A DNA stretch of 26,408 bases from Nothopassalora personata (lineage: Eukaryota; Ascomycota; Dothideomycetes; Mycosphaerellales; Mycosphaerellaceae): the NCBI GenBank assembly GCA_033816765.1, contig JAVSIV010000067.1, positions 1-26,408 on the forward strand, written 5' to 3'. Positions 1-10,489 of the stretch are shown piece after piece; position 1 is the stretch's first letter, and every line of letters begins with the position of its first letter. The notes under the pieces were generated by a model, which made no database searches, was not told the origin of the DNA, and saw nothing but the letters and a program-made list of their open reading frames with translations. Made by a program: the position numbers and the translations under genes.

Positions 1-560
1 ACGGCCTATAGTACTATATCGTTAGTTACGAAAAGCTAGGCTACGACGGTAATAACGGCCTATAGCATTACGATTACGACGATAATAACGGCCTATAGTA
101 CTATATCGTTAGTAACGAAAAGGTAGGCTAATTGCCAGTTATTCTTACGGTTATTCTTAATTACTATATCTCGCTATTAACGCATTACTAGAGAATGTAG
201 TTACTCTTACTTACTAAGGTCTCGTTATAAACGGATTATACCTATACTATAGACTTTAAAACGCGAGTATACTAAATTCTAGACGGTACGAGTATATATT
301 AAAAAGATCGCCGGGTGTTTACCCGCGTTTAGGCTATTTTCTAGAGCCCGAAAATACCGACTAATTAAACGCTAGCTAGGCGCCGAGAGCCTAAGCTTAT
401 AGCTATAATAGTAGGCTCTCCTTCTCTAGAGAACTTACTTCCCTTCCCTAATATCCCTAATATTCCTATTTCGGCTAGTATTATAACATAGCTATAATAA
501 GCGACTCTACGTAAGTCCTACGTTAACCGAAGCGCCGGCTATTTAATACGAGCGACGAGC
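1..560. repeat. RIP-mutated AT-rich repeat DNA with short direct repeats
   Basis: TpA-rich, CpA/TpG-poor DNA typical of RIP. A block beginning ACGGCCTATAG recurs at 1, 55 and 88; the copies at 1-43 and 88-131 are nearly identical over their whole length. No reading frame or recognisable domain is visible. It is probably part of the same relic as the broken gene that follows, but its family cannot be named. Confidence 0.55.
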
Positions 561-569
561 GAACAATCG

Positions 570-1396
570 CGAACATCTATAGAGATCTAGTAAAGACCGA
601 TAACCTCTCCTATATATAGAATATCTATAACTTCCTACGAATTATATAGGAAGTAGTAGCGAGTAACTAAGGGTAAGACGGCTAAAACCGTAGAGTCTAT
701 ATATACCCTAATACCCTCTACTTTCCTATAAGGACTAACAAGAATAACGAGGTAGGATACTAGCTAGAATCTAACTTTTAGTTAGCGGACACCTTTAAGA
801 CCTTTATACACTAGGCTATCTTTAAGCGCGATAATAGCAGTAACTATTACCGAATATACATCGCCCTATATAATACGCCGGTATAGAGTTAGGTAGGGTT
901 AGGAAAAGACTATAATAAGAAAGACTAGTACTAGTAGTATATATAGGTAGTTACTTTTATAAGGGATAAGGAAGGCAAGATAAGTGTAGCTATATATAAC
1001 TACGACTACCCGTATAGTAACGTAAAGAAGATAGCTAATTTATAACTTAAGTTTCTTTAAGCTGTACGGGGGAAAAAGGATTATAAGAGAATAGTTATCG
1101 AGTATATCTAGATAGGCAATATATAAGATAATTATAAGACATAGCTAAGCGAGGAGATATATAGCCAATTAGGATATACCGCAAATAGGTACTTAAATAA
1201 CACCTACTACTGGGTCCATAGGATAGTAATACGAAAAGATAACGGCCTTCGATTAAGAGATAGGGATAGGACGTAGCTTTCCTTCTAGTGTTATAACTTA
1301 TAGAAGGCAATTAAGAAGGAGAGACCAATAGCCTATAATAACTAGGGGGTAGAATAGAATAATTAAGAGAGCTATATTTATTTATATCTAACTTAA
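570..1396 (+). pseudogene. RIP-broken gene of unknown function
   Basis: One plus-strand frame can be followed from about 570 to a TAA at 1394-1396. It is interrupted only by TAG/TAA codons at places where CAG or TGG would be expected before RIP. Between the stops it reads like ordinary protein: a stretch reading LADTFKTFIH begins at 782, and further coherent stretches rich in Tyr, Lys and Asn occur at 840-900, 950-1040 and 1140-1260. I do not recognise a family or a catalytic motif. The true start is unknown. The 164-bp tandem array lies about 110 bp downstream and may belong to the same element. The coding interpretation is fairly sure because of frame continuity; the function is unknown. 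Confidence 0.5.
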
Positions 1397-1504
1397 GGGG
1401 GCGTTACTTTACTCCAATATAAATAAGAATAGGTAAGAGCTATATATACTTTATAAATCTTAAGAGGGTCAGCCCCTAGAATGTAGGCCGACGGTTTAGG
1501 GTTA

Positions 1505-2221
1505 GTCTAGTATCCTAGAAGAGTAATTATTACGTTTAGAAGACTATATACTTATTATAAGGGCGGAAATTACAATTAATTGTACCGGGAGGTAAGGCTT
1601 CATTTAACCGGATTAGGCCGTCACGACGACGAGGGTTATAAGTATATAAATTACGGGGACTATAGTCTAGTACCTTAGGATAGTAATTATTATGTTTCTA
1701 AGACTATATACTTATTATAAGGGCAAAAAATTACAATTAATCGTACCGGAAGCTAAGGCTTTATTCAACTAGATTAGGCTATAACGACGACAACGAGGGT
1801 TATAAGTATATAAATTATAGGGACTATAGTCTAGTACCCGAGAATAGTAGTTATTACGATTAGAAGACTATATACTTATTAGAAGGGCGGAAAATTATAA
1901 TTAATCGTACCGGGAGGTAAGGCTTTATTTATCTAGACTAGGCCGTAATAATAACGACGAGGGTTATAAGTATATAAATCGTAGGGACTATAATCGAGTA
2001 CCCTACAATAGTAATCATTACGTTTATAAGACTATATACTTATCGTAAGCGCGGAAAATTACAATTAAGCGTATCGGGACCGCAAGGCTTTATCTATCCG
2101 GATTAGGCCGCTACAATGACGACGAGGGTTATAAGTATATAAATTATAGGGACTATAGTCTAGTACCTGAGAATAGTAATTATTACGTTTAGAAGACTAT
2201 ACACTTCTTATAAAGGCGGAT
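1505..2221. repeat. Tandem array, about 164-bp unit, 4.3 copies
   Basis: A motif GTCTAGTACC (with variants) recurs at 1505, 1665, 1829, 1993 and 2158, giving spacings of 160, 164, 164 and 165 bp. Each unit carries the same ordered landmarks: a TATACTTATTA stretch, GGGCGGAAA, a TCGTACCGGGAGG-like stretch and GAGGGTTATAAGTATATAAA. The last unit is partial. Units differ mainly by transitions and small indels, as expected for RIPped repeats. The uneven period argues against a maintained coding repeat. Confidence 0.85.
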
Positions 2222-2392
2222 AGTAACTAGAGAACGACCCGCTACGGCTAAACTATACTAGTCCTATTTAGGAATTAGGTCGGGCAGATTAGACCGAAAT
2301 CTTAGCCCTACCTATATTACGTACCTACTATCTTCGAAATTAAGCGGTACGGGTATTGAAGCTACTTTAACGATCTATTCCCCCTCTTCTTC
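2222..2392. repeat. RIP-mutated spacer
   Basis: AT-biased sequence between the tandem array and the minus-strand coding relic. No feature can be seen in it beyond the RIP-like base composition. Confidence 0.4.
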
Positions 2393-3560
2393 TTAGGTAT
2401 AAGTAATAGATAGTACCTCTAGCTTAGCGAGAGCTTTCTCTAGCTTAGCTCTCTCCGCTAGTAACTACTCGTACCGGGCCTTACGCGCTAGGTCTTTAGC
2501 GAGTAGAGCGATCTAGTACTCCGGCTCCGTAGTACGTAGGTCCTTAAAGAGTCTTTATAATAAATAATTCTCGTAGGCTACTATAACTCCGTACTCGACC
2601 TACTACGTAATATTATCTACGAGCTACGCTAAAGTAATATCGTAGTAGGCTAGCGGTATAGCTAAAGCCTTAACTTTACGCTCGTAATTATCTATACCTA
2701 AGGTAGAGTTAACGTAGCTAATATCGGTAGCCTTCTTATTCTAGTCCGGTAAATATAGTACACGTTAACCCTCCGCCTCTAAGATAGCGTAGTACTCCTC
2801 GACTTATTACTCGCGGCGTAGACGAAGGTTTTTAATCTCGTAGTCGGAACGTTTAGCTAGGAGCTAGGGGTTATAGGTAATAGGTCGGTAGTATACGGTA
2901 GCTACTAGGCGGTATATAGAATCTATAACCTCTTAAAGTAGTTCCTTAAATAGCGACTTAGCGAACCCTACAACTTAGTAGTAGAGCTTAGTCGCTAATC
3001 TCTAACTAAGTATAGCTATAATAACGCGATTAAGTATATTAATAAACTCTTTACGGATCTATTTAACAACGCCGTTAGTAATGTTACTAAAGATTAATAA
3101 TGGCTCGAGGATTAGGGAGTAGATAATAGTATTGTTAACCTAATTAGGGATGTCTCTACCTAGAGAGGAGTCGGAACGAGCCTTAACCTCGTTTAGACGG
3201 AAAATAGTCTTTCTAGAGTATATCTAACTAGCCTAGGTATAATAGGTATTGGGGCTTACTAGTATCCGACGTAATCTTACTAAGAGCCTAGGAGTACTAC
3301 TTATTACTCGGCTACCCTACTTAGTCTTCGCTCGCTTCGAAGGACTATCGTCTTCGGAGCTATTTTCTAACGTAATTGAAGGCTTCTTATAGCCGGGTAA
3401 GACCTATACTACTTCTAGCTTTAGGTTTCAAAGTCTCTTAACTAGATTGCGGAAGATCTACGGATACTTCTTTTAGAGCTTACTTTAATTACTACCGGCA
3501 TTAATCTTACTAATTAACGTAGTCTTTATATTATTAATCTCTATAATTATAGTTAAAGAA
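2393..3560 (-). pseudogene. RIP-broken gene, C-terminal coiled coil, function unknown
   Basis: Read on the minus strand, a long frame broken mostly by TAG ends at a TAA at 2393-2395. Its last 60 or so codons (about 2400-2590) are rich in Ala, Leu, Glu, Lys and Arg with heptad-like spacing (for example AKLEKALAKLE), so a coiled coil is likely. Further upstream (about 3290-3460) is a Ser/Asp/Glu/Lys-rich stretch including NSSEDDSPSKRAKTK, which resembles a nuclear-localisation-type basic segment. I do not recognise the family. The 5' boundary is approximate and the frame may shift. It may be part of a transposon, since RIP requires the sequence to have been repeated. Confidence 0.4.
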
Positions 3561-4795
3561 GCCGTCTACGTAGCGACTACCTCTAGTATCGTCTTTAGTT
3601 CCTTATCGATAGTTAAGAGCTATACCTATACTAAGTATATACTACTAAAGACAATATCTATAGCTCTATAGAGAAGAATCTAGCCTTAATCTTACGCGCT
3701 TACTTGTACGTTATAGCCTTTTTACCGTTAAGTTCTATTTAAGAGAGCTACTAGCTAACGAACTATCCTCTACCTAGCTTATATTATTTCCCCTATAGAA
3801 GGTCTTAGAAGAACGTAACTTTAGCTTAAGTAAACTCGACTAAATTTGGCTTAGTAAGGACGCCTAGCGTTCGGTAGCTTACCTTATACTATCGTAGAAA
3901 GCGAAGAGTCGTAGAGACTTCTAGATCTTAGTTCGCGCTATATATAAGTACGATAGGAGCTTCTTCGTCCCTTATATACTTCTTAAGTAGTTTCTATAAG
4001 ATATTAGTCTCTATCTATTCTTAAGTAACGATATACCCTATTAGCAAACCTCTATAAACTCTACGAGGAACCCCTAAGATTCGCTGCTTATATACTAGTA
4101 TTAATCGCCCTTAGGAAATTATAGAACGAGAGGTCGGGTAGGTTTAAAGCGGTAATCTCGAGGCTAATAATATTAGGCGAGAACCTAACCTTCTACTTAT
4201 AAGTATATCTAGGCTTAAGTAGGACGTTAAGGTAGGCTAGGGGCTTTACTAAGGATTAAGTACCGCGAGCTAAGTATAGTAAAGTATACCTTCTAGCTCC
4301 TACCTATCGTATAGGGTAATAAACTCAAAGATATCCGTATCTTTCTTAATGTACCGGTCAAATATAGTACCGTTAACTCTAGTACGTATACGCTTATCGT
4401 AGCTATACTTATTAAGAATAGTAATTCTATATAACTAGGAGCTATCTAGGCTAGAGGAGGTAGTACTAATTTAGTACGGGTACTAGGTATATATACCCTC
4501 GTTACGTAGAAGCTAAATGCCGTAAATTGTATTAATTACTAAGGACTTCCCTATATAAGAGTTAGTATAATTTAGTAAAGTAGAGACACCGCTATTACTT
4601 ACTAGCTAATTAATCGCTAATAACTATAAACTCCGGAATCGACTCGAGAGTAGTATTAATATTAAGTGCTTTAGGGGGTTACCGCTTAGATTAGCTACCG
4701 GGCTAGTGTTTCTATCTCATTAATAGTAGACGGCGTAGCGGTAGCTTAAGAGTTTAGTATATTAGTATCTCTATTACGACTATTAGGCGTAAAAA
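3561..4795 (-). repeat. RIP-mutated DNA with weak minus-strand coding traces
   Basis: Heavily RIPped sequence. Minus-strand translation gives short coherent stretches between TAG/TAA codons around 4080-4350 and 4430-4600, but I cannot hold one frame throughout. It may be the upstream part of the preceding broken gene or a second relic. No motif is recognisable. Confidence 0.3.
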
Positions 4796-5275
4796 GGAGA
4801 CTAGATTTAGAATTCTCGCGTAAAATTGCGTAAGATACGCTATTAAAGTGTCCGTATTAGTAAGATTTTATTTTCGCGTTAGCGTTAGTATTAGTGTTAG
4901 TATTAGTATTAGCGTTAGTATTAGCGTTAGCATTAGGCGGCAATAACTCGCTAACTCATAGTTGGATTATAAAAGGGAGATTGGATTCGGAATCCTCGCG
5001 TAAAGTCGCGTAAGATACGCTATTAAAGTGTCCGTATTAGTAAGATTTTATTTTCGCGTTAGCGTTAGTATTAGTGTTAGTATTAGTATTAGCGTTAGTA
5101 TTAGCGTTAGCATTAGGCGGCAATAACTCGCTATCCGATAGTTAAATTGTAAAAACGAGACCGTTTTCGGAATCCTTACGTAAAATTGCGTGAGATATAC
5201 TATTAAAGTATCTATATTAGGGAGATTTTATTTTCGCGTTAGCGTTATTGTTAGCGTTAGCGTTAAAGGATACGA
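4796..5275. repeat. Tandem array, about 180-bp unit, with TTAG-rich minisatellite core
   Basis: The string TTTTATTTTCGCGTTAGCG starts near 4866, 5046 and 5227 (spacing about 180 bp). Each unit contains a conserved stretch beginning TCGCGTAAA or close to it, then a run of GTTAGTATTAG-type hexamers (4872-4933, 5052-5113, 5232-5265). The third unit is shorter. Differences between units are mostly RIP-type transitions. The TTAG runs are irregular and are not a telomere repeat. Confidence 0.8.
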
Positions 5276-5339
5276 TAAATTAAAATAACCTAGGAACTAA
5301 AAGGAAACCTACGGAATTATGAATAGAAGATCTAGGAGT

Positions 5340-5465
5340 AAAAAAACCGGCCTACTTAAAGGTAACCTAAGGTTACGTTTAATTAAACCGAGGAGCGAAG
5401 ATAGGAATCGAACCTAAACACGTACCGCGCTCCGTTTACTATTAAGGGCTCGTATTGCGCCGTAA
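5340..5465 (-). ncRNA. tRNA-like Pol III unit or SINE head (degenerate)
   Basis: The minus strand contains a perfect Pol III B-box/T-arm, GGTTCGATTCC (complement of 5404-5414). A plausible RIP-altered D-arm lies upstream (near 5435-5455 on the minus strand), and a T7 run (A7 at 5340-5346 on plus) follows about 60 bases downstream as a terminator. The 5' and 3' acceptor strands pair only in part and the anticodon arm is not convincing. A tRNA pseudogene or a tRNA-derived SINE is therefore more likely than a working tRNA. Confidence 0.35.
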
Positions 5466-5484
5466 TAGTATTGACGACTGATTA

Positions 5485-5525
5485 GTTATGTTAACCTTAG
5501 GTTTGGTTATGTTAACCTTAGGTTT
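5485..5525. repeat. 21-bp tandem duplication
   Basis: Two exact copies of GTTATGTTAACCTTAGGTTT (5485-5504 and 5506-5525) separated by one G. The block lies in a noncoding stretch (5470-5766) where CpA and TpG are common again, so RIP has been weaker here than to the left. Nothing else is recognisable in that stretch. Confidence 0.8.
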
Positions 5526-5766
5526 AGAGGGAGGGTTCCTTAGGTCCAACTTGCCCCTATTTCATTTAGGTTTGATTGGACATTTAGGTGAGCTAGCGGG
5601 ACTGGTATAGCTGTTGAGATATATACTACGCAGTTGAGCATTATAAGCGTAGCATTAAGGCAACAATTCAATTTATACCTCTCGAGTAGAGGGCATAGGG
5701 GTTTAGGTCCGCCAATCCTCCTGTTTTATCTAGCTACTACGCTACTCGTTACGTGACCTGATTTTA

Positions 5767-5780
5767 CGGTCCCGGGACCG
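5767..5780. promoter_or_regulatory. CGG-N8-CCG palindrome, left copy
   Basis: CGGTCCCGGGACCG is a perfect 14-bp palindrome. The same core recurs at 9137-9150, and with flanks (TTTA before, GCAAAT after) the two sites are inverted copies differing by one base. Paired CGG/CCG triplets are the known type of site for fungal Zn2Cys6 proteins. The pair also brackets the broken gag-like gene, so the sites could instead be element termini. Function is inferred only. Confidence 0.45.
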
Positions 5781-5925
5781 GCAAATACCTCTACTTACAT
5801 AAGCGCCGCTCTATACCACCATAACTCGGACAGGCCTACATAGGGTGGTTAGTAGACATTATTTTAGTGGTTAATGAGGGGGGGTATTAAGTGTACACCC
5901 GGTGGCGTATCAGCATCCAGTTTGT

Positions 5926-6075
5926 AAGGTCAAAATCACGGTTTAAGGTCTAAGGTTCACGGTTAAGGTCATTACTTAAGGTTAAGGTTCAAGGTTAAGG
6001 TTTAAGGTTAAGGTCGACTAAGGTCGAAAACACTTAAGGTCTAAGGTATTTAGCAACAATCACGGTTACAAGGTC
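5926..6075. repeat. AAGGTT-type short repeat array
   Basis: About a dozen irregularly spaced copies of AAGGTT or AAGGTC (for example TTAAGGTTAAGGTTCAAGG) fill the 150 bp that end about 120 bp before the gag-like frame. It is not a telomere motif. It may be the leader region of the gag-like gene or simple microsatellite expansion. Confidence 0.7.
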
Positions 6076-6196
6076 CTATTAAGTAACAACTAGTATTAGC
6101 ACATTCTAAAGCAAGCACTACGTAACAATAGATACGGCTGCATCACTAGAAAAACTTAGCACCTTTGCCGACATAGGTAGAGGCTACGAATAGTCT

Positions 6197-9040
6197 ATGA
6201 ACCCCACGAAAATGGAAGGGGTCTATAGGGATTCTGTCCCTCATAAGGGGATAGAGGAATCGGAGGAAGGGGAAACACCTAAACCTAGTGGAGAAGGGAG
6301 AAGCGGAACCAGTGCCGCTAAATTGGGTATAGGTGTAGGAACGAACAGCACAATTAGAATAGATGCTATAACTACCCTCTTTAGACGATTAGCAGTAGCA
6401 ATAGAAAACGCTAGCCCTCGCTTTCTACCTCTAGGAGGTGCTAAGAATCCGTTCTTTAATGGCACTAATGCTACTGAGTTCTAGGAGCGGTTTAGCGACC
6501 TAATAGACTAGTATCCGCCTCGGGCATCTATTAAGAAGGATGATTTCTAGGGCAGGTTTAAGCGCAATTGCGAAACTACTATCCGGCGCGTAGTTATAAG
6601 GCTGCCTAGGTGGCTTACTAACAAGGCACGTTTTAGGAGGGCGTTCTTATTAGAGTTCTTAAGGTTTAACGCCTACTCGATGCTAGGGAGTCGGGAATAT
6701 CTTAAGGAGATTGTTAGGGCGCAGCAAGGCAAGAGGCCTAAAGAATAAGATGTGAAGGAATTTATCCGCCTGTTTATATCCTTAAGTGACCTAATTGAAC
6801 CTAAGGATTTAGATAATAGCTCCCGGAGTCGCCTCCTCCTTTAGGGATTGCTAGAGGGAGTCGCGAAAGCGGTCTATAAGGCTTACGGGCTTCACCTAAA
6901 GTAACCTAAGAAGTTTAGGGACTTTTAGAGGATCCTCGATAAAGCTGCTAGCATCGTAGATAGTGAGGAGGGATAGAAGGCTATGTATATAGATTTCCCT
7001 CTTACTTTGCCTTAACTGTACCGCTTAGTCGTGATGCAAATGCCGCGCCTTAAGCCTAAGATTAATACGCTTAAGAAGGCCACCTCTAGGACTGTTGTTA
7101 ATAATGACCTAATCTAGAAGGTAGCTAAAATGAGTATACGTGCATACTAGCGCGGTTACGTCGCGGACGCGGGTGCCTTCTACCCGAGCGAGAATTAGCG
7201 CTCTATGTAACCGGAGAGGCACGACCTAGACGCTAAACTGTAGGTTTACGCAATGTAGCGTCCCCTATCGTAGAATCGCGAACAGTCTAAAGTAATAGAT
7301 AGCTATTGCTACAACTGTAGTAGTTCGAAGCACTAGGCTAGCAATTATAGGGCGATAAGGTCCTTAATATCCCGGGGCTACGTACACCTCGCCCCGAATA
7401 ACTAGTAGTATCTAGGGAAAGAAGGCGATCCGCGTCCTACTAAGTTCAACTTTCGGAGGGACTATAGTAAACCGAAACTGCTCTATATGCTCCCTCTACT
7501 CGAAGAACATTATAGGCCGATCGAGTTTAGTAACTAGTATGAGATTTCTACACTACGTAAGCAATAGATAGGTAGGGACTACACTAGGGTAATAAAAGTC
7601 ACGCCTCCTAATCATTCTAAGCCCCCTCCTAACTTTAGGCATTTAATGGAGTATAGCCCTTAGGACGCACGGTCTAGCTAAATAGAGAAGGCCGCTAGTA
7701 CATATTAGGTCTTATTCGGAGAAAGTGAAGTGGAGCAGGCGGTCGACTTAGGCGAGCTTAACGAGGTATCTACCTATCCTATGCAGTCTAACAAAGTGAA
7801 AGGGAAGGCACCCGTAGGCATTCTAAAGAATCCGCACCCGAGGACCCGGTCCTTAGCCTAGGATCTACGAGCCCGAGCTAAGGCTACTAAGAAAGTTTGC
7901 CTACAATTAGAACAGGAGATCCGGTAAGCTAAGATTAACTAGTAGGAGGTTGAAATAATTAATGAAGTTAGTGCTTAAATAAGCGAAACTCAATCATTAG
8001 CTAAATCCGGGGTAACCCTAGGAAGGGGAAATGATGCCTAAGTGAATAGATTAGGGAACGATGCTAATAAAGGACTGCCTAAGGATATGCCTATTAGTCC
8101 CGTGAACGCCCCCTTCGTACAAAGGAAGCGTATATAGAATGCTAAGACTATAAGGATTAACAACTACGTCCGATAATATAGTTTAGCTAGTAATAGCCCG
8201 GTTATAAAGGAAGAGGGTATTATCTACTAGATTAATTAGATCCTCTAGATAACGTTTCCTAATGTGAACGCCTAAGATTAGTTTCGATATAGTCGCTAGT
8301 TCGAGGCTGCCCTCTTCGGTCGCGTTACTAATACCCCCGCTCTTTAGGAGAAGCTCGCTATAGTGCGACGCCTTATAGGAAAGGACCCTAAGGTTCGCAC
8401 TAGACAAGTAGTTACCTATGAAGACGAACCTAAGTATAATAAGGAGGTCTTCCGCGAAGATAGTTAGGCCTAGTATATTGGAGTGTATTTAACTATGCTT
8501 TACTCTAAAGGTGCGGTCCCTACTACTAAGCTCTATAAGGACGTTAAGAAAATCGGGCTCTCTAGTGTCCTTAATAACTTTGCTATAGTCCCTAGTCCTT
8601 AGGTAGTAGCGGAGTTCGGGATAAATAAGAACTAGATTAGGTGCCTAATTAACGAGGGTTCCGAGGTAAATATTATCGGCTAGAGAAACGCTTATAGATT
8701 TAGGTTACCGGTAATGTCGAGTGCTTAGCTTACCTTTCGAGGTGCTAGAGGGCGGGCCTAGTTTAAAGGTGTTATAGGCAATTTGGATGTTTAGGTATTT
8801 AGGGTTCACTACTAAATAGACATGTTTATCTCCTCGGATCTAAACTTACTAACAATCCTAGGACGTCCGTAGGCCCGCAAGGTGCGACTTACTGCCCGTA
8901 ACTGCGATAATAGTTTATAGGAGGGGACTATCGCTAGCCGTAAAGGTGAAAGTGTTATGTTTACTACCCTAGTTAGCTCGGACAGGTGTAAGACCCTTTA
9001 AGAACTGTTAAAAGCGTCGGGAAATGGAAGGGTAGGTTAA
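6197..9040 (+). pseudogene. RIP-broken retroelement gag-protease-like gene
   Basis: A single frame runs from ATG 6197 to TAA 9038-9040 (about 947 codons). It is interrupted by several dozen stops, nearly all TAG, as expected from RIP of CAG and TGG codons. The first 95 codons are still open. At 7307-7348 lies a CCHC zinc knuckle: Cys-x2-Cys-x4-His-x4 with the last Cys changed to Tyr (TAT) and a Trp changed to TAG, both RIP-type changes. Near 8640-8685 a CLINEGSEVNIIG segment resembles the retropepsin active-site loop, with N-E-G in place of the usual D-S/T-G. A later NLLTILGRP segment (about 8845-8870) resembles the second protease motif. No RT follows. It could be a gag-protease part of an unrelated LTR element or a domesticated gag-type gene. 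It is sequence-distinct from the gag of the young element. Confidence 0.65.
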
Positions 9041-9459
9041 GTTACGGCGCTCAACCCACCGATTTGCTAAAGCCGGATTTAATAAAATCGGTAAGGTTCT
9101 CGTACTATCTCGGAGAAACCTCGGACTTTGATTTGCCGGTCCCGGGACCGGTAAATAGCTATAGTGAGGAAAATGGATACGACTACGGCACGACGTAGCT
9201 ATAGGAAGGCACGACGCATCTATAGGAACCCGGCAAGGCTCTAACGCCTAGCAACTATTCAGCTCACTTATTAGGATTGCTTAGAAGTGCTAGAACAAAG
9301 GAACGAGTTATAGAAATTGGAACAGGCGCGTTTAAGGGAGATTCTATTACTAACGTTTATTTAGTTTAAGGAGATTAGCCCTCGGAGATCCTAAGGCAAT
9401 CTACATTAAATGCTTAGGTACGGAAGCAGTAAGTAGGCTAATATATAGCTAACATTAGG
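9041..9459. other. Intergenic stretch with second palindrome
   Basis: Sequence between two broken plus-strand genes. Apart from the CGG-N8-CCG palindrome at 9136-9151, it holds short open stretches (around 9170-9420) without a continuous frame. I looked for the inverted 3' LTR of the older Ty3 copy here and did not find it. Confidence 0.4.
9136..9151. promoter_or_regulatory. CGG-N8-CCG palindrome, right copy
   Basis: CCGGTCCCGGGACCGG, a perfect 16-bp palindrome, lies 309 bp before the ATG of the cysteine-cluster/coiled-coil frame. It is the inverted partner of the site at 5767-5780. It has survived in DNA that is otherwise mutated, but it contains no CpA or TpG, so RIP could not have touched it and its preservation is not evidence of selection. 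Confidence 0.45.
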
Positions 9460-10260
9460 ATGCCGCAGGTCTTCACGATGTACAAGCGTAAGGCGGACAA
9501 GAAGAAGCTAGTAGACGCGAGCGTTTACGAACGCCTAGAATTACGAGTTAAGGGAGATATAGAATGGAAGCGTAGGGCACTGTACCTAGAATCTAAGATG
9601 CCTAGAGGACAAGGACCGTTCGATAGAAAGTACTTAACTAAGAAATTCTCAAGTATTGAGCGAGGTAGCCGGATCACGCTAGAACGACTTACCTTAATTA
9701 AGGTTAGCATTAAGCTATTGCTAATAGAAAGGGCCTTATTCGATAAGATGCTCTACAACCGGGAGGCAGTCCTTACTTAGGATTTTAGTTACATAAGGCA
9801 AATCAGGTACGACGTTATGCCACCTTAGAAGATTAACACGGTCCCTTATAGGCTATGGCAGGCACGCCCGTCTCGATCCTCGGGCGTAGTAGTAAAGTGT
9901 ATCGTAGGTTCTCGGTCTAGAAAGTGTTCGGCCTATATTCGAAAAGGCTATAAGGATTGCGATGTGCGTCTTTCTCGTCTAGAGTAGGAACGTCTTCGCG
10001 ATTCGCGCGATAAGCTTAAGCTAGAGCTTAAGAGGATTAAAGAGGAGGAGGTGCGACTAAAGATACGCAAGATCCGTCTTCGGAAACAGCTACGATTAGC
10101 TAAGCGTCGCACCGACGATACCGTCGCTAAGGAGTTAGGGGAGCTCGAGGAGGAAGAGGCGCGCGAGGAGCTAGCGTCTCTTAAGCGGGCGTTAGGGGTA
10201 GAGGTATCGCCTTCGCTAGTTTCTTTCTCGGATATCCTAGAGATACCCGTGAATAACTAG
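9460..10260 (+). pseudogene. RIP-broken Cys-cluster/coiled-coil gene, antisense ORF of the older Ty3 copy
   Basis: One frame from ATG 9460 to TAG 10258-10260 (about 266 codons), broken by three internal TAGs (9778-9780, near 9826 and near 9988). The middle part has Cys-x8-Cys-x2-Tyr-x7-Cys followed by DVRLSR and a long Lys/Arg/Glu-rich coiled coil. The antisense ORF of the young element has Cys-x8-Cys-x2-Cys-x6-Cys, then DVKVSR and a coiled coil, so the two look homologous. The Tyr is a likely RIP product of Cys, and the first two cysteines of the young version are absent. It lies just beyond the chromodomain end of the older minus-strand pol relic, that is antisense and 3' to pol, the same place as in the young element. 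An independent neighbouring gene is the alternative. Confidence 0.55.
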
Positions 10261-10356
10261 GCGGCGCTTTCTAGAGTGGAGCCTTAGGGCGAGTCCCTAG
10301 GGGTAGAGACTTATTAGGGTACTTATTTGTAAGTTATGTCCCTGTTCTTATTAATC

Positions 10357-10483
10357 GGCTAGGTAGCTTAGTAGTAGAGCGTAAGCTGTCTACACTCTTA
10401 AGGTCGTTAGTTCGATTCCTACTCTAGCTGCTTTCTAGTAGATTAGTCTCTAGCGCGGGGGTTAGTCTACTAGACCGTTTTTT
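10357..10483 (+). ncRNA. tRNA-like Pol III unit (tRNA pseudogene or SINE)
   Basis: GGCTAGG (10357-10363) can pair with TCTAGCT (10423-10429) as a 7-bp acceptor stem with two G-T pairs. A D-arm/A-box TAGCTTAGTAGTAGAGC at 10364-10380 looks like a RIPped TAGCTCAGTGGTAGAGC. The T-loop TTCGATT is at 10411-10417. The T-stem has two mismatches and the anticodon arm does not fold cleanly, although CTCTTAA (10395-10401) resembles a Lys-CTT loop. A hairpin (10434-10445 with 10462-10474) and a T6 run (10478-10483) follow, suiting Pol III termination. It is probably nonfunctional. Confidence 0.45.
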
Positions 10484-10489
10484 ATACTC

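Noticed and set aside
1505..2221. CRISPR-like array
   Set aside because: The whole 164-bp unit is repeated without short repeats and unique spacers, and the context is eukaryotic.
4872..5265. TTAG-rich runs as telomeric repeats
   Set aside because: Units are irregular GTTAGTATTAG-type hexamers inside a 180-bp tandem unit, not TTAGGG.
1..5300. CpG methylation decay as the cause of AT bias
   Set aside because: CpG is abundant while CpA and TpG are lost and TpA gained, which is the RIP pattern rather than CpG deamination.
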